Positions 1-8,733 of a stretch of 64,000 bases of DNA are shown here, one piece after another. The DNA lies in contig NZ_CP045318.1 of NCBI RefSeq assembly GCF_009363255.1, positions 1,663,501 through 1,727,500 on the forward strand. Direction: 5' to 3'. The translations under genes were made by a program, and so were the position numbers. This stretch comes from Roseivivax sp. THAF197b. GTDB lineage: Bacteria > Pseudomonadota > Alphaproteobacteria > Rhodobacterales > Rhodobacteraceae. How positions within the stretch are numbered: the first letter of the stretch is position 1; each line of letters opens with the position of its first letter. The notes under the pieces are model-generated. The model saw nothing but the letters and a program-made list of their open reading frames with translations. It was not told where the DNA came from and did not search any database.

Positions 1-919
1 TCTTGAAGCCCACGGGCTTGCCATGGGCATGGGCGCGCATCTTGCCGATGAACTGAACAAGCTCCAGCGGTGTGGAAAACTCGGGGTTTGCGGCGGGTGA
101 GACGCAATCCTGTCCCATCGGGATATCGCGGGCCTCGGCGATCTCGGGCGTGATCTTGGAGGCGGGCAGCATGCCGCCATGGCCGGGCTTGGCGCCCTGG
201 CTCAGCTTCAGCTCGATGAGTTTGACCTGCGGGTCTGCCGCCTGTTCGGAGAATTTCGCAGGATCGAAGCGTCCATCCTCGGTGCGGCAGCCGAAAAAGC
301 CGGAGCCCACCTCGTAGATCAGATCGCCGCCGCCTTCTCGGTGATAGCGGCTGATCCCGCCTTCGCCGGTGTCATGGGCAAACCCGCCCTTGGCCGCGCC
401 GGTATTGAGCGCGAGGATCGCATTGGCCGACAGCGCGCCAAAGGACATCGCCGAGATGTTGTAGAGCGAGGCGTCATAGGGTTGCGTGCAGTCCGGTCCG
501 CCGATGCGCACGCGGAAATCATGGTCTTCAAGATGCTTGGGCGCCACGGAATGGGTGATCCATTCGTAGCCCTGATCGTAGACCCGCTGACGGGTGCCGA
601 AGGGGCGCTTGTCCTCGACGCCCTTGGCGCGCTGATAGACGATGGAGCGCTTGTCGCGGGAAAACGGCTCCTCGTCCTGATCGCTTTCAATGAGGTACTG
701 GCGGATCTCCGGGCGGATGCCTTCGAACATGAAGCGCATGCGGCCCAGAAGCGGGTAGTTGCGCAGGATCGAATGGCTGTCCTGCAGAAAATCGTAGAGC
801 CCGAGGGCTGTCAGCGCGCCGAAGATCGCGACGCCAAACCAGAACCACGCCGACCAGAACACCCCGATCAGGGAGAGAAGGGCCAGAAGGCCGACCCCGA
901 TCAATACCGCATAACGCAT
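1..919 (-). CDS. FMN-binding glutamate synthase-family protein (GltS domain), 3' end outside window
   Basis: The reverse-strand reading from ATG at 919 gives 306 codons without a stop up to the window edge, so the C-terminus is missing. The first ~45 residues hold two hydrophobic segments (starting MRYAVLIGVGLLALLSLIG). A glutamate-synthase-like FMN domain follows, with YNISAMSFGALS, the glycine-rich HDTGEGGISRYH and KLSQGAKPGHGGMLP. Stand-alone membrane-anchored GltS-domain proteins are common in Proteobacteria; their substrate is mostly unknown, and they lack the amidotransferase domain of true glutamate synthase. AAGGGGG lies just before the start. It follows the aminotransferase at 947-2266 with a 27-nt gap, so the two are probably co-transcribed. 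Family assignment is firm; a role in handling glutamate from the adjacent transaminases is inference. Confidence 0.8.
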   Translation of the reverse strand, partial: MRYAVLIGVGLLALLSLIGVFWSAWFWFGVAIFGALTALGLYDFLQDSHSILRNYPLLGRMRFMFEGIRPEIRQYLIESDQDEEPFSRDKRSIVYQRAKGVEDKRPFGTRQRVYDQGYEWITHSVAPKHLEDHDFRVRIGGPDCTQPYDASLYNISAMSFGALSANAILALNTGAAKGGFAHDTGEGGISRYHREGGGDLIYEVGSGFFGCRTEDGRFDPAKFSEQAADPQVKLIELKLSQGAKPGHGGMLPASKITPEIAEARDIPMGQDCVSPAANPEFSTPLELVQFIGKMRAHAHGKPVGFK

Positions 920-946
920 ATGGTCCCCCTTCGTCTCGTCCGGTGC

Positions 947-2266
947 TCAGAGTGTCGCGGTGATGGCCCTGTTGAGCTTGTCGACCAATTCGTCGAGCTG
1001 CGCATCCTCGATGATGAAGGGCGGTGCGAGCAGGATGTGATCGCCAGTCTTGCCGTCGATCGTGCCCGACATCGGGTAGCAGACGAGGCCTTCGGCAAAG
1101 GCCGCCTTCTTCAGCGTCGCGCCCAGCTTTCGGGCGGGATCGAAGGGCGCCTTGGTGCTGCGATCCTCCACAAGCTCGATGCCACGGAACAGCCCGCGCC
1201 CCCGGATGTCGCCCACATGCGGATGCTGGCCGAAACGGTCCTGCAGGCGCGCAACCAGCTTGTCGCCCTGTTCGTTGACCCGCCGGATCAATCCGCGGTT
1301 CAGGATCGCGCTGACCACGGCGTGCCCCGCAGCCGCCGCTGCCGGGTGGCCCAGATAGGTATGGCCATGCTGGAAGAACCCGGAGCCATCGGCCAGCGTC
1401 TGATAGATCTCGGCGGTGCAGAGCATGGCCCCGATGGGCTGGTAGCCCGCACCGAGGCCTTTCGCGATGCACAGGATATCCGGCGCGATGCCGTCCTGTT
1501 CGCAGGCGTAAAGCGTGCCGGTCCGGCCCATGCCGCACATCACTTCGTCGAGGATCAGAAGGATCCCGTACTTGTCGCAGATCTCGCGGATGCGCTTGAA
1601 ATAGCCCGGCGCCGGGGCAAGCGCGCCTGCCGTGGCACCCACCACGGGTTCGGCCATGAAGGCCATGACTGTCTCTGGGCCGACGCGCAGAAGCTCATCC
1701 TCCAGCGCCTGTGCGGCACGCGCCCCGTATTCTTCAAGGCTCTCGTCGTCGCGGCGATAGCGGTATTCGTAGCAGGGATCGATATGGCTCACGTCCAAGA
1801 GAAGGGGCCCGAATTGCTGGCGCCGCCATTCATTGCCGCCCGCCGACAGCGCGCCGATCGTGTTGCCGTGATAGCTTTGCTTGCGGGCGATGAGCCGCCC
1901 GCGTTCGGGCTGGCCCTTTTCGACCCAGTATTGCCGCGCGAGCTTGATCGCGGCTTCCGTGGCCTCGGACCCGCCGGAGACGAGATAGACCCGGTCGAGA
2001 TCACCGGGCGCGTGTTCGATCAGCAGATCGGCCAGCTTCTCGGCAGGCTCGGATGTGAAAAAGCCGGTATGGGCGAAGGCCAGCTGTTCGAGCTGCGCCT
2101 CGATGGCGGCCGTCACTTCCGCATCGCCATGGCCGAGGCAGGAGACCGCAGCCCCGCCCGAGCCGTCCAGATAGCGTTTGCCGCTGTCATCGATCAGGTA
2201 GCAGCCCTCTCCACCCACGGCTTTGGGCGGGGTGGCATGGCAGTGACGCGAAAAGATGTGGGACAT
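947..2266 (-). CDS. Class III (omega) aminotransferase, PLP-dependent
   Basis: A 439-residue fold-type I aminotransferase of subgroup III. Family features are the GSEATEAAIKLARQYW segment, SYHGNTIGALS, the LILDEVMCGMGRTGT block around the PLP aspartate, and AKGLGAGYQPIGA carrying the Schiff-base lysine. An in-frame start lies 57 nt upstream, but ATG at 2266 is preceded by AGGAGGG at good spacing and is preferred. Relatives transfer amino groups from omega-amino acids, diamines or taurine-like compounds to pyruvate or 2-oxoglutarate; the exact donor cannot be read from sequence. It lies between the GabT-like gene and the GltS-like gene on the same strand, divergent from the PuuR-like regulator, which suggests amine catabolism. 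Confidence 0.88.
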   Translation of the reverse strand: MSHIFSRHCHATPPKAVGGEGCYLIDDSGKRYLDGSGGAAVSCLGHGDAEVTAAIEAQLEQLAFAHTGFFTSEPAEKLADLLIEHAPGDLDRVYLVSGGSEATEAAIKLARQYWVEKGQPERGRLIARKQSYHGNTIGALSAGGNEWRRQQFGPLLLDVSHIDPCYEYRYRRDDESLEEYGARAAQALEDELLRVGPETVMAFMAEPVVGATAGALAPAPGYFKRIREICDKYGILLILDEVMCGMGRTGTLYACEQDGIAPDILCIAKGLGAGYQPIGAMLCTAEIYQTLADGSGFFQHGHTYLGHPAAAAAGHAVVSAILNRGLIRRVNEQGDKLVARLQDRFGQHPHVGDIRGRGLFRGIELVEDRSTKAPFDPARKLGATLKKAAFAEGLVCYPMSGTIDGKTGDHILLAPPFIIEDAQLDELVDKLNRAITATL

Positions 2267-2454
2267 GGACGAGCCCTCCTGAGCCGCGCGGTCCGGGCGC
2301 GCATCAATGGGTTGATAATCCACGATAGGAGCATGCGGTGCTTAGGTAAACTGCCGTGACTGCGGGGCAGGTTTGGCGAAAGCGTACCGCGTTTGGGGAA
2401 GGGTGGTCTGCGGCGCGTGCGGGACGCCGCAGACCTTTGCGCGGAATAGGGGAT

Positions 2455-3966
2455 TTACTCCGCGGCAATCGCGTGTTCGGCAGCGACCGCGTCGGCCAGG
2501 GCCGCTTCGAAGATGGCAAGACCTTCCTCGATGACCGCATCGGACGCCGTCAGCGGAACCATGATGCGCAGCGCGTTGCCGTGCATGCCGCAAGCCAGCA
2601 GGATCAGGCCACGCTTCTGCGCATGGCTGATGACCGACTTGGTGAAGGCCGCATCCGGTGTCGCCATGTCGAAATCGGTGACGAACTCGACCGCGAGCAT
2701 CGCACCCAGGCCGCGAATATCCCACATCCGGTAGGGCGCCGTGCGCGCGCCGATTTCTGCAAAGCGGGCGCGGAACATCTCACCGAGCTGGGTGGAGCGG
2801 GCCATCAGACCTTCGGCCTCGATGGCCTCGATCGCGGCAAGGGCTGCGGCGCAGGCCACGGGGTTGCCGCCATAGGTGCCACCGAGGCCACCGGGGATCG
2901 GTGCGTCCATCACCTCGGCGCGGCCGATGACGCCCGCGACCGGGTAGCCGCCCGCCATGGATTTCGCCACGGTAATGAGGTCCGGCACGACGCCCGAATG
3001 CTCGATGGCGAACCAGGTGCCGGTGCGACCGAAGCCCGCCTGGATCTCATCCGCGATCAGCAGGATGCCGTGCTTGTCGCAGATCGCGCGCAGCGCCTGC
3101 AGCATCTCGGTGGGCACGGGCACGTAGCCGCCTTCACCCAGCACGGGCTCGATGATCATGGCTGCGATGCGCGAGGGATCGGCATCGGTCAGCATCAGCG
3201 TCTCGAGACCTTTCAGTGCATCCTCGACCGTGACGCCGTTGCGGGCATCGGGGAAGGGCGCGCGGAAGATGTCGGACGGGAAGGGACCCACATCTTTCTT
3301 GTAGGGCGCGATCTTGCCGGTCATGCCGAGCGTCAGCAGCGTGCGGCCATGATAGCCGCCCGAGAAGGCGATGACGCCGGGACGGCCGGTATAGGCGCGG
3401 GCGATCTTCACGGCGTTCTCGACGGCTTCGGCGCCGGTCGTCACCAGAAGCGACTTCTTGGCGAAATCACCGGGCGCCAGCGCGTTCAGCTTTTCGGCCA
3501 GTGCCACGTAAGGCTCATAGGGGACGACCTGGAAGGACGTGTGCGTATAGCGGTCTTCCTGCGCCTTGGCTGCAGCGACCACATCGGGATGACGGTGGCC
3601 GGTGTTCAGAACCGCGATGCCACCGGCGAAGTCGATGTAGCGATTGCCTTCGACATCCCAAAGCTCGGCGTTTTCCGCGTATGCCGCGAAAACCGGGGCG
3701 GCGGAGGCCACGCCGCGCGGAACGGCGGCATCCTTGCGCGCGAGAAGAGCCGCGTTCGTGGTGGCCGAGGCGGCTTGCGCCTTGGCGGAGGCCAGCGCGG
3801 TGCTCATCGTGGATTCGGCGATGGTCGCCTTGCGCTCGGGCGTGACGGCGTGTTCCGTGTGCTCGGTCGCCGCGGCGGCGGCCTTTGCGGCAGGCGTGGC
3901 TTTCTGCGCTGCGGCAGCAGGCGCTTTCGCCTTGGAACGGGTGGTCTTCCGGGTGGTCTTGGTCAT
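2455..3966 (-). CDS. gabT: 4-aminobutyrate--2-oxoglutarate-type aminotransferase with Lys/Ala-rich N-terminal extension
   Basis: This 503-residue class III aminotransferase has the GabT pattern: TTGAEAVENAVKIARAYT, SGGYHGRTLLTLGMTGK, IIEPVLGEGGYVP, LLIADEIQAGFGRTGT and the lysine in TVAKSMAGGYPVAG. Members convert 4-aminobutyrate and 2-oxoglutarate to succinate semialdehyde and glutamate. The enzyme proper starts near residue 68 (TTNAALLARKDAAVPRG); before it is a low-complexity tract rich in Lys, Thr and Ala (KTTRKTTRSKAKAPAAAAQK). GGAG six bases before ATG 3966 supports this upstream start. It is first in a minus-strand block with the second aminotransferase and the GltS-like protein, divergent from a PuuR-like regulator. 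GABA as substrate is likely; 5-aminovalerate is possible. Confidence 0.85.
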   Translation of the reverse strand: MTKTTRKTTRSKAKAPAAAAQKATPAAKAAAAATEHTEHAVTPERKATIAESTMSTALASAKAQAASATTNAALLARKDAAVPRGVASAAPVFAAYAENAELWDVEGNRYIDFAGGIAVLNTGHRHPDVVAAAKAQEDRYTHTSFQVVPYEPYVALAEKLNALAPGDFAKKSLLVTTGAEAVENAVKIARAYTGRPGVIAFSGGYHGRTLLTLGMTGKIAPYKKDVGPFPSDIFRAPFPDARNGVTVEDALKGLETLMLTDADPSRIAAMIIEPVLGEGGYVPVPTEMLQALRAICDKHGILLIADEIQAGFGRTGTWFAIEHSGVVPDLITVAKSMAGGYPVAGVIGRAEVMDAPIPGGLGGTYGGNPVACAAALAAIEAIEAEGLMARSTQLGEMFRARFAEIGARTAPYRMWDIRGLGAMLAVEFVTDFDMATPDAAFTKSVISHAQKRGLILLACGMHGNALRIMVPLTASDAVIEEGLAIFEAALADAVAAEHAIAAE

Positions 3967-4000
3967 GGCGCGCTCCGGCGTGGAATATGTAGATTAGAAA

Positions 4001-4030
4001 ATTGATAAGATGATTAGTATAATTGTCAAT
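4001..4030. promoter_or_regulatory. Imperfect inverted repeat, candidate operator for the PuuR-like regulator
   Basis: ATTGATAAG (4001-4009) and ATTGTCAAT (4022-4030) form an imperfect dyad (7 of 9 positions) in the AT-rich divergent intergenic region between the GabT-like gene and the XRE-cupin regulator. Its position just upstream of the minus-strand operon suits a repressor site. The link to the regulator is inferred from position only. Confidence 0.3.
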
Positions 4031-4112
4031 CGGCCATTTGCCTAGAATTGAAGCGCGCTACTTCCCGAAGCTAAGCAATAATCCGCTAACGTGGCCTTGC
4101 GCAAAACAGGCG

Positions 4113-4142
4113 TTGACGCCCTCGGTTGTCTGACGCTTAATA
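4113..4142 (+). promoter_or_regulatory. Putative sigma70 promoter of the XRE-cupin regulator
   Basis: TTGACG (4113-4118) and TTAATA (4137-4142) are separated by 18 nt, about 30 nt upstream of the regulator's ATG at 4173. The -35 is good and the -10 moderate. Confidence 0.35.
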
Positions 4143-4172
4143 AATCAACCAGTTGTTTAAAAAGGGGTTCGG

Positions 4173-4742
4173 ATGGACGTTGGTGGTCGATTGAGGGCAG
4201 TGCGGGAGACCCGCAAGCTGTCGCAGCGCGATCTGGCCGCGCGGGCCGGCATGACCAATGGGGCCATCTCGCTCATTGAGCAGAACAAGTCGAGCCCGTC
4301 AGTATCCTCGCTCAAGGCGCTTCTCGACGCCATTCCCATGACGATGTCGGAGTTCTTCTCCGAGGTCGAGGGCGCGGAGCCCACGAAATACTTCTACAGT
4401 CAAAGCGAATTTGTCGAGCTTTCCCCGCAGGATATGGGCATGGGCGAGACGGCGGCACGGGTGTCGCTGCGCCAGCTCGGCAATACCGCGGATCACAGCC
4501 TTCAGGTCCTGCACGAACATTACCCGCCGGGTGCCGATACCGGCCCCGACATGCTGAGCCACCAGGGCGAAGAGGCGGGAATCGTGGTTTCGGGAATCAT
4601 CAAAATCACTGTCGACGACCAGGAGCGGGTGCTCAATCCAGGGGAGGGATACCTCTTCGACAGCCGCTTGCCGCACAGATTTCAGAATATCGGCGATGTT
4701 CCATGCGTGATTATCAGCGCCTGCACACCGCCTTCGTTCTGA
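4173..4742 (+). CDS. XRE-family transcriptional regulator with cupin domain (PuuR-like)
   Basis: A 189-residue protein. Residues ~5-60 are an HTH_3/XRE domain (RETRKLSQRDLAARAGMTNG, then ISLIEQNKSSPSVSSLKALL). Residues ~105-185 are a small cupin barrel (SHQGEEAGIVVSGIIKITVD, NPGEGYLFDSRLPHRFQNIG). This architecture matches E. coli PuuR, the putrescine-responsive repressor, and related regulators of amine or amino-acid catabolism. AAGGGG precedes the ATG. The gene sits between two divergent blocks (aminotransferases; TRAP transporter plus decarboxylase and ligase genes) and probably controls both. The family is clear; the effector (polyamine or amino acid) is inferred from context. Confidence 0.85.
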   Translation: MDVGGRLRAVRETRKLSQRDLAARAGMTNGAISLIEQNKSSPSVSSLKALLDAIPMTMSEFFSEVEGAEPTKYFYSQSEFVELSPQDMGMGETAARVSLRQLGNTADHSLQVLHEHYPPGADTGPDMLSHQGEEAGIVVSGIIKITVDDQERVLNPGEGYLFDSRLPHRFQNIGDVPCVIISACTPPSF

Positions 4743-4835
4743 GATTTGCTTTCTGCTGATTTGGTGCCTAGCCTCATCAGTACCCAAACCCGGCGCACCA
4801 GATGTCGGGATTTACGTATCGAATGGGAGATCTCA

Positions 4836-5792
4836 ATGAAGACGATCAGAACTGCTGCTTTCTCGACCATTGCGCTCATGGCCGCCTCGGGCGTGTCGGC
4901 GCAGGAATTCATCACCATCGGCACCGGCGGTCAGACCGGCGTCTACTACGTGGTCGGCCAGTCCATCTGCCGCCTCGTGAACCGTGGCACGGACGAGCAT
5001 GGCCTGCAGTGCACCGCGCCTTCGACCGGTGGTTCGGTCGCGAACATCAACGCGATCAAGGCCGGCGACCAGACCATGGGCGTCGCGCAGTCGGACCAGC
5101 AATATTACGGCTATAACGGCGAGCAGAGCTTCGAGGAGCCCATCGAATCGCTCCGCGCGGTCTTCTCCGTGCATCCCGAGCCCTTCACCGTTGTCGCACG
5201 CGGCGACTCGGGCATCGAGACCTTCGACGATCTCGCAGGCAAGCGCGTGAACATCGGCAACCCGGGCTCCGGCCAGCGCGCCACGATGGACGTCGTGATG
5301 GCCGCCGCCGGCATGTCGGCAGACGATTTCGCCCTCGCCTCCGAGCTGAAGGCGACCGAGCAGGCGCAGGCGCTTTGCGACAACAAGATCGACGCCTTCG
5401 TCTATCAGGTCGGCCATCCGAATGGCTCCATCCAGGAAGCGTTCTCGTCCTGTGACGCGCAATTCGTGGAAGTCTCGGGCGATTACATCGACAGCCTGGT
5501 CGACTCGAACGCGTTCTACGCAACCGCGACGATCCCGGCCTCGCTCTATGAGGGCATCGAGGAAGACACCCCGACCTTCGGTGTGCGCGCGACCTTCGTG
5601 TCCTCGTCGGACGTGTCCGAAGACACCGTCTACACCGTTGTGAAGGCCGTCTTCGACAATTTCGACCGCTTCAAACGCCTGCACCCGGCCTTCGGCAACC
5701 TTGCCGAGGACGAGATGATCTCGGCCGGTCTGTCGGCACCGCTGCATGACGGCGCGGCCAAGTACTACCGCGAAATGGGCTGGATGGAGTAA
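4836..5792 (+). CDS. TAXI-family TRAP transporter solute-binding protein
   Basis: A 318-residue secreted receptor. A signal peptide ends at about residue 23 (MAASGVSA|Q), and the mature protein begins with the TAXI hallmark ITIGTGGQTGVYYVVGQSIC. GGNIA-type ligand-site motifs follow (STGGSVANINAIKAGDQTMG; NIGNPGSGQRATMDVV). Start ATG 4836 has GGGAGA upstream; an earlier in-frame TTG lacks a ribosome site and would bury the signal peptide. TAXI receptors deliver substrates to a fused TRAP permease, which is the next gene. Glutamate, glutamine and other carboxylates are known TAXI substrates; here the ligand is probably an amino acid feeding the downstream enzymes, which is inference. Confidence 0.92.
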   Translation: MKTIRTAAFSTIALMAASGVSAQEFITIGTGGQTGVYYVVGQSICRLVNRGTDEHGLQCTAPSTGGSVANINAIKAGDQTMGVAQSDQQYYGYNGEQSFEEPIESLRAVFSVHPEPFTVVARGDSGIETFDDLAGKRVNIGNPGSGQRATMDVVMAAAGMSADDFALASELKATEQAQALCDNKIDAFVYQVGHPNGSIQEAFSSCDAQFVEVSGDYIDSLVDSNAFYATATIPASLYEGIEEDTPTFGVRATFVSSSDVSEDTVYTVVKAVFDNFDRFKRLHPAFGNLAEDEMISAGLSAPLHDGAAKYYREMGWME

Positions 5793-5827
5793 TCGCTCCG
5801 GCCCGGTCGAACGGGTCCCATACCAAG

Positions 5828-5858
5828 GGACAGCGCGGCACAGGATGCCGGGCTGTCC
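5828..5858 (+). other. Intergenic stem-loop between TAXI receptor and permease genes
   Basis: GGACAGC (5828-5834) pairs with GCTGTCC (5852-5858), and inside it GGCA (5837-5840) pairs with TGCC (5846-5849). No T-run follows. Such hairpins after a binding-protein gene often stabilise its 3' end or partly terminate, giving more receptor than permease; that role is inferred. Confidence 0.45.
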
Positions 5859-5960
5859 ACCCCCCGAACATTCGTGAGCCCACGGATGTCCAGAGATTCC
5901 AGGTCAGAGCAGCCACACCAAGAATAACGCTGCCGGATCTACCGATAGGGAACAGGGAAA

Positions 5961-8720
5961 ATGAGCGATCAGAAGAACCAGGGCCAGGCGGCCGCGGTCG
6001 AGAACCAAGCTGCCGGCAAGGCGGGCCTCAGCCAGGAGGAACTCGACGAGCTGGTCGCCTCCTCCGATGCCGGGGGCCGATCCCCGTCAGGTCCGGTCGG
6101 GATACTCATCATGCTGGTCGCGCTGGCATGGTCGCTGTTTCAGCTCTGGATCGCATCGCCGATCCCCTTCATCGTCGGCTGGGGCGTCTTCAACGACACC
6201 GAGGCGCGCGCCTTCCACCTCGCATTTGCCTTGTTCCTCGGGTTCATGGCCTATCCGGCCGCCCGCACACCGTTCCAGCTGGGCCTCGGGATACTGGTCC
6301 CGCTGATCCTGACGGGGCTCTTCTGGCTCGGCGCCGATGCGGGCACCGGCTGGTGGATCCCGATCGTGGGCCTTGCCATTATCGCGGGTGTCTTTCTCGG
6401 CTCGCCCAAAGACCATGTTCCGGTCTGGGAATGGGCCATGGCGATCGCCGGCGCAGGCGCCGCACTCTACATCTTCTTTGCCTATGAGGGCATCGCGTCA
6501 CGTGTGGGTGCGCCCATCCAGCAGGACCTGATCGTCGGGGCCATCGGCCTGATGCTGCTTCTGGAGGCCACGCGCCGGTCGCTCGGCCCCGCGCTTATGA
6601 TCGTGGCGACGGTGTTCCTGTGCTACACGTTCCTCGGTCCCTACATGCCGCAGTTGATCGCGCACAGCCAGAAATCGCTGGGCGTCGTCATCAACCACCA
6701 ATGGATCACCACCGAAGGCGTCTTCGGCATCGCGCTCGGGGTTTCGACCTCCTTCGTGTTCCTGTTCGTGCTGTTCGGCTCGCTCCTCGACAAGGCAGGG
6801 GCCGGCAATTACTTCATTCAGGTGGCGTTCTCGCTCATGGGTCACATGCGCGGCGGACCGGCCAAGGCGGCCGTGGTCTCCTCGGCAATGACGGGTCTCA
6901 TCTCGGGCTCGTCCATCGCGAACGTGGTGACCACCGGCACCTTCACCATCCCGCTGATGAAGAAGGTGGGCTTCAACTCCGAAAAGGCGGGCGCCGTTGA
7001 GGTAGCCTCCTCCGTGAACGGCCAGATCATGCCGCCCGTCATGGGGGCCGCGGCCTTCCTGATGGTCGAATATGTGGGCATTCCCTATTTCGACGTGGTC
7101 AAGCACGCCTTCCTGCCGGCCGTCATCTCCTACATCGCGCTCGTCTACATCGTGCACCTCGAGGCGATGAAGCAGAACATGCAGGGCCTGCCGCGGGCCT
7201 ATACGCCGAAGCCCATCGTGCAGCGCCTCATCGGCATCGCCTTCATCGTCGGCCTGATCTGCGCGCTGAGCTTCATCGTCTATTACGGCATGGGCTGGGT
7301 CCGCGTCGTCTTCCCCGACACCGCAGGATACATCATCTTCGTCTTCCTGACGCTGGTCTATATCGGCCTGCTCTACGTCGCCTCCAAGGAGGAAATCCCG
7401 ACGCTGGAGAAAGATAGTGAGGAGCCGCAGACACTGCCGCTGCCCGGTCCGACCGTGCGCTCGGGTCTGCACTTCATCCTGCCGGTCGTGGTGCTCGTCT
7501 GGGCGCTGATGGTGGATCGCCTGTCGCCCGGCCTCTCGGCCTTCTGGGCCGCGTCCTACATGATCTTCATCCTGGTCACGCAGCGTCCGCTCATGGCGAT
7601 CATGCGCGGGCAGGGCGGTCTGGGCGGTGAGGCCCGTGGCGGCTTTGTCGACCTCCTGGACGGTCTCGTGACCGGCGCGCGCAACATGATCGGCATCGGC
7701 ATCGCCACGGCGACGGCGGGCATCATTGTGGGCGCGGTCAGCCAGACCGGCGTCGGCTCGGCGCTGGCGGACGTGGTCGAGGTGCTCTCGGGCGGCAACA
7801 TCATGGCCATCCTCGTGCTGACGGCGATCCTGTCGCTGATCCTCGGGATGGGCCTTCCGACCACGGCCAACTACATCGTTGTCTCGGCGCTCCTGGCTCC
7901 GATCATCGTCACGCTGGGCCAGCAGAACGGCCTGATCGTGCCGCTGATCGCGGTGCACCTCTTCGTGTTCTACTTCGGGATCATGGCGGATGTGACACCA
8001 CCCGTGGGCCTTGCCTCCTTCGCGGCCGCTGCCGTGTCGGGCGGCGATCCGATACGCACCGGTGTGGTCGCGTTCTTCTACAGCCTGCGCACCGCGGCGT
8101 TGCCCTTCCTCTTCATCTTCAACACCGATCTGTTGCTGATCAATGTGGGGTGGGTTCAGGGCATATTCGTCTTCATAACCGCGACGGTGGCGATGCTCCT
8201 CTTTGCGGCGGCAACACAGGGCTGGTTCCTGGCCAAGAACCGCATCTACGAGACGCTGGCGCTCTTGCTCATCGCCTTCACCCTGTTCCGTCCGGGTTTC
8301 TGGATGGACATGGTGGCCCCGCCCTTCGAGCGGGTTGCGCCCTCCAATATCGAAGAGGCGGCGATGCAGACGCCCGTGGGCGACAATCTCAGGCTCGAGG
8401 TCTCGGGCGTGGACGAGGTCGGCGCGCCGATCACCTTCGTCGCCCTGCTGCCGATCAGCGAAGGCGAGACGGGCGAGGACCGGCTGTTCAACTCGGGTCT
8501 CGAATACATCAATGACGGCGACCAGGTCGTCATCGACAACGTGACCTTCGGCAGCCCCGCCGCCGAGGCAGGCTTCGATTGGGACCAGATCGTGGAGGTG
8601 GTGCGGATGCCCGTGCCGCAGCCGTCGAAATACTGGATGTTCGTCCCGGCACTCCTGCTTCTGGCGGGCGTCGTGATGATGCAGCGGGGCCGGGCGCGGC
8701 GTGCGCCCGCCGCCGCCTGA
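5961..8720 (+). CDS. TRAP transporter fused permease (4TM/12TM, TAXI type) with DUF3394-like C-terminus
   Basis: A 919-residue polytopic membrane protein that fuses the small (DctQ-like) and large (DctM-like) TRAP subunits. After a ~45-residue hydrophilic N-terminus come about four helices, then the DctM core with SSAMTGLISGSSIANVVTTG and EVASSVNGQIMPPVMGAAAF, and a second half with LGMGLPTTANYIVVSALLAP. The last ~150 residues (from about NIEEAAMQTPVGDN) resemble the soluble DUF3394 tail found on these permeases, ending in one more hydrophobic segment. It uses a sodium or proton gradient to import the substrate caught by the TAXI receptor. It is directly followed by the universal-stress gene, as in many TRAP operons. 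Confidence 0.93.
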   Translation: MSDQKNQGQAAAVENQAAGKAGLSQEELDELVASSDAGGRSPSGPVGILIMLVALAWSLFQLWIASPIPFIVGWGVFNDTEARAFHLAFALFLGFMAYPAARTPFQLGLGILVPLILTGLFWLGADAGTGWWIPIVGLAIIAGVFLGSPKDHVPVWEWAMAIAGAGAALYIFFAYEGIASRVGAPIQQDLIVGAIGLMLLLEATRRSLGPALMIVATVFLCYTFLGPYMPQLIAHSQKSLGVVINHQWITTEGVFGIALGVSTSFVFLFVLFGSLLDKAGAGNYFIQVAFSLMGHMRGGPAKAAVVSSAMTGLISGSSIANVVTTGTFTIPLMKKVGFNSEKAGAVEVASSVNGQIMPPVMGAAAFLMVEYVGIPYFDVVKHAFLPAVISYIALVYIVHLEAMKQNMQGLPRAYTPKPIVQRLIGIAFIVGLICALSFIVYYGMGWVRVVFPDTAGYIIFVFLTLVYIGLLYVASKEEIPTLEKDSEEPQTLPLPGPTVRSGLHFILPVVVLVWALMVDRLSPGLSAFWAASYMIFILVTQRPLMAIMRGQGGLGGEARGGFVDLLDGLVTGARNMIGIGIATATAGIIVGAVSQTGVGSALADVVEVLSGGNIMAILVLTAILSLILGMGLPTTANYIVVSALLAPIIVTLGQQNGLIVPLIAVHLFVFYFGIMADVTPPVGLASFAAAAVSGGDPIRTGVVAFFYSLRTAALPFLFIFNTDLLLINVGWVQGIFVFITATVAMLLFAAATQGWFLAKNRIYETLALLLIAFTLFRPGFWMDMVAPPFERVAPSNIEEAAMQTPVGDNLRLEVSGVDEVGAPITFVALLPISEGETGEDRLFNSGLEYINDGDQVVIDNVTFGSPAAEAGFDWDQIVEVVRMPVPQPSKYWMFVPALLLLAGVVMMQRGRARRAPAAA

Positions 8721-8733
8721 GGAGGGTAGAGAG

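Noticed and set aside
179..2359. Very long plus-strand open frame opposite the aminotransferase and GltS genes
   Set aside because: It is antisense to two clear enzyme genes, has no family motifs and no ribosome site; GC-rich codon use opens the opposite frame.
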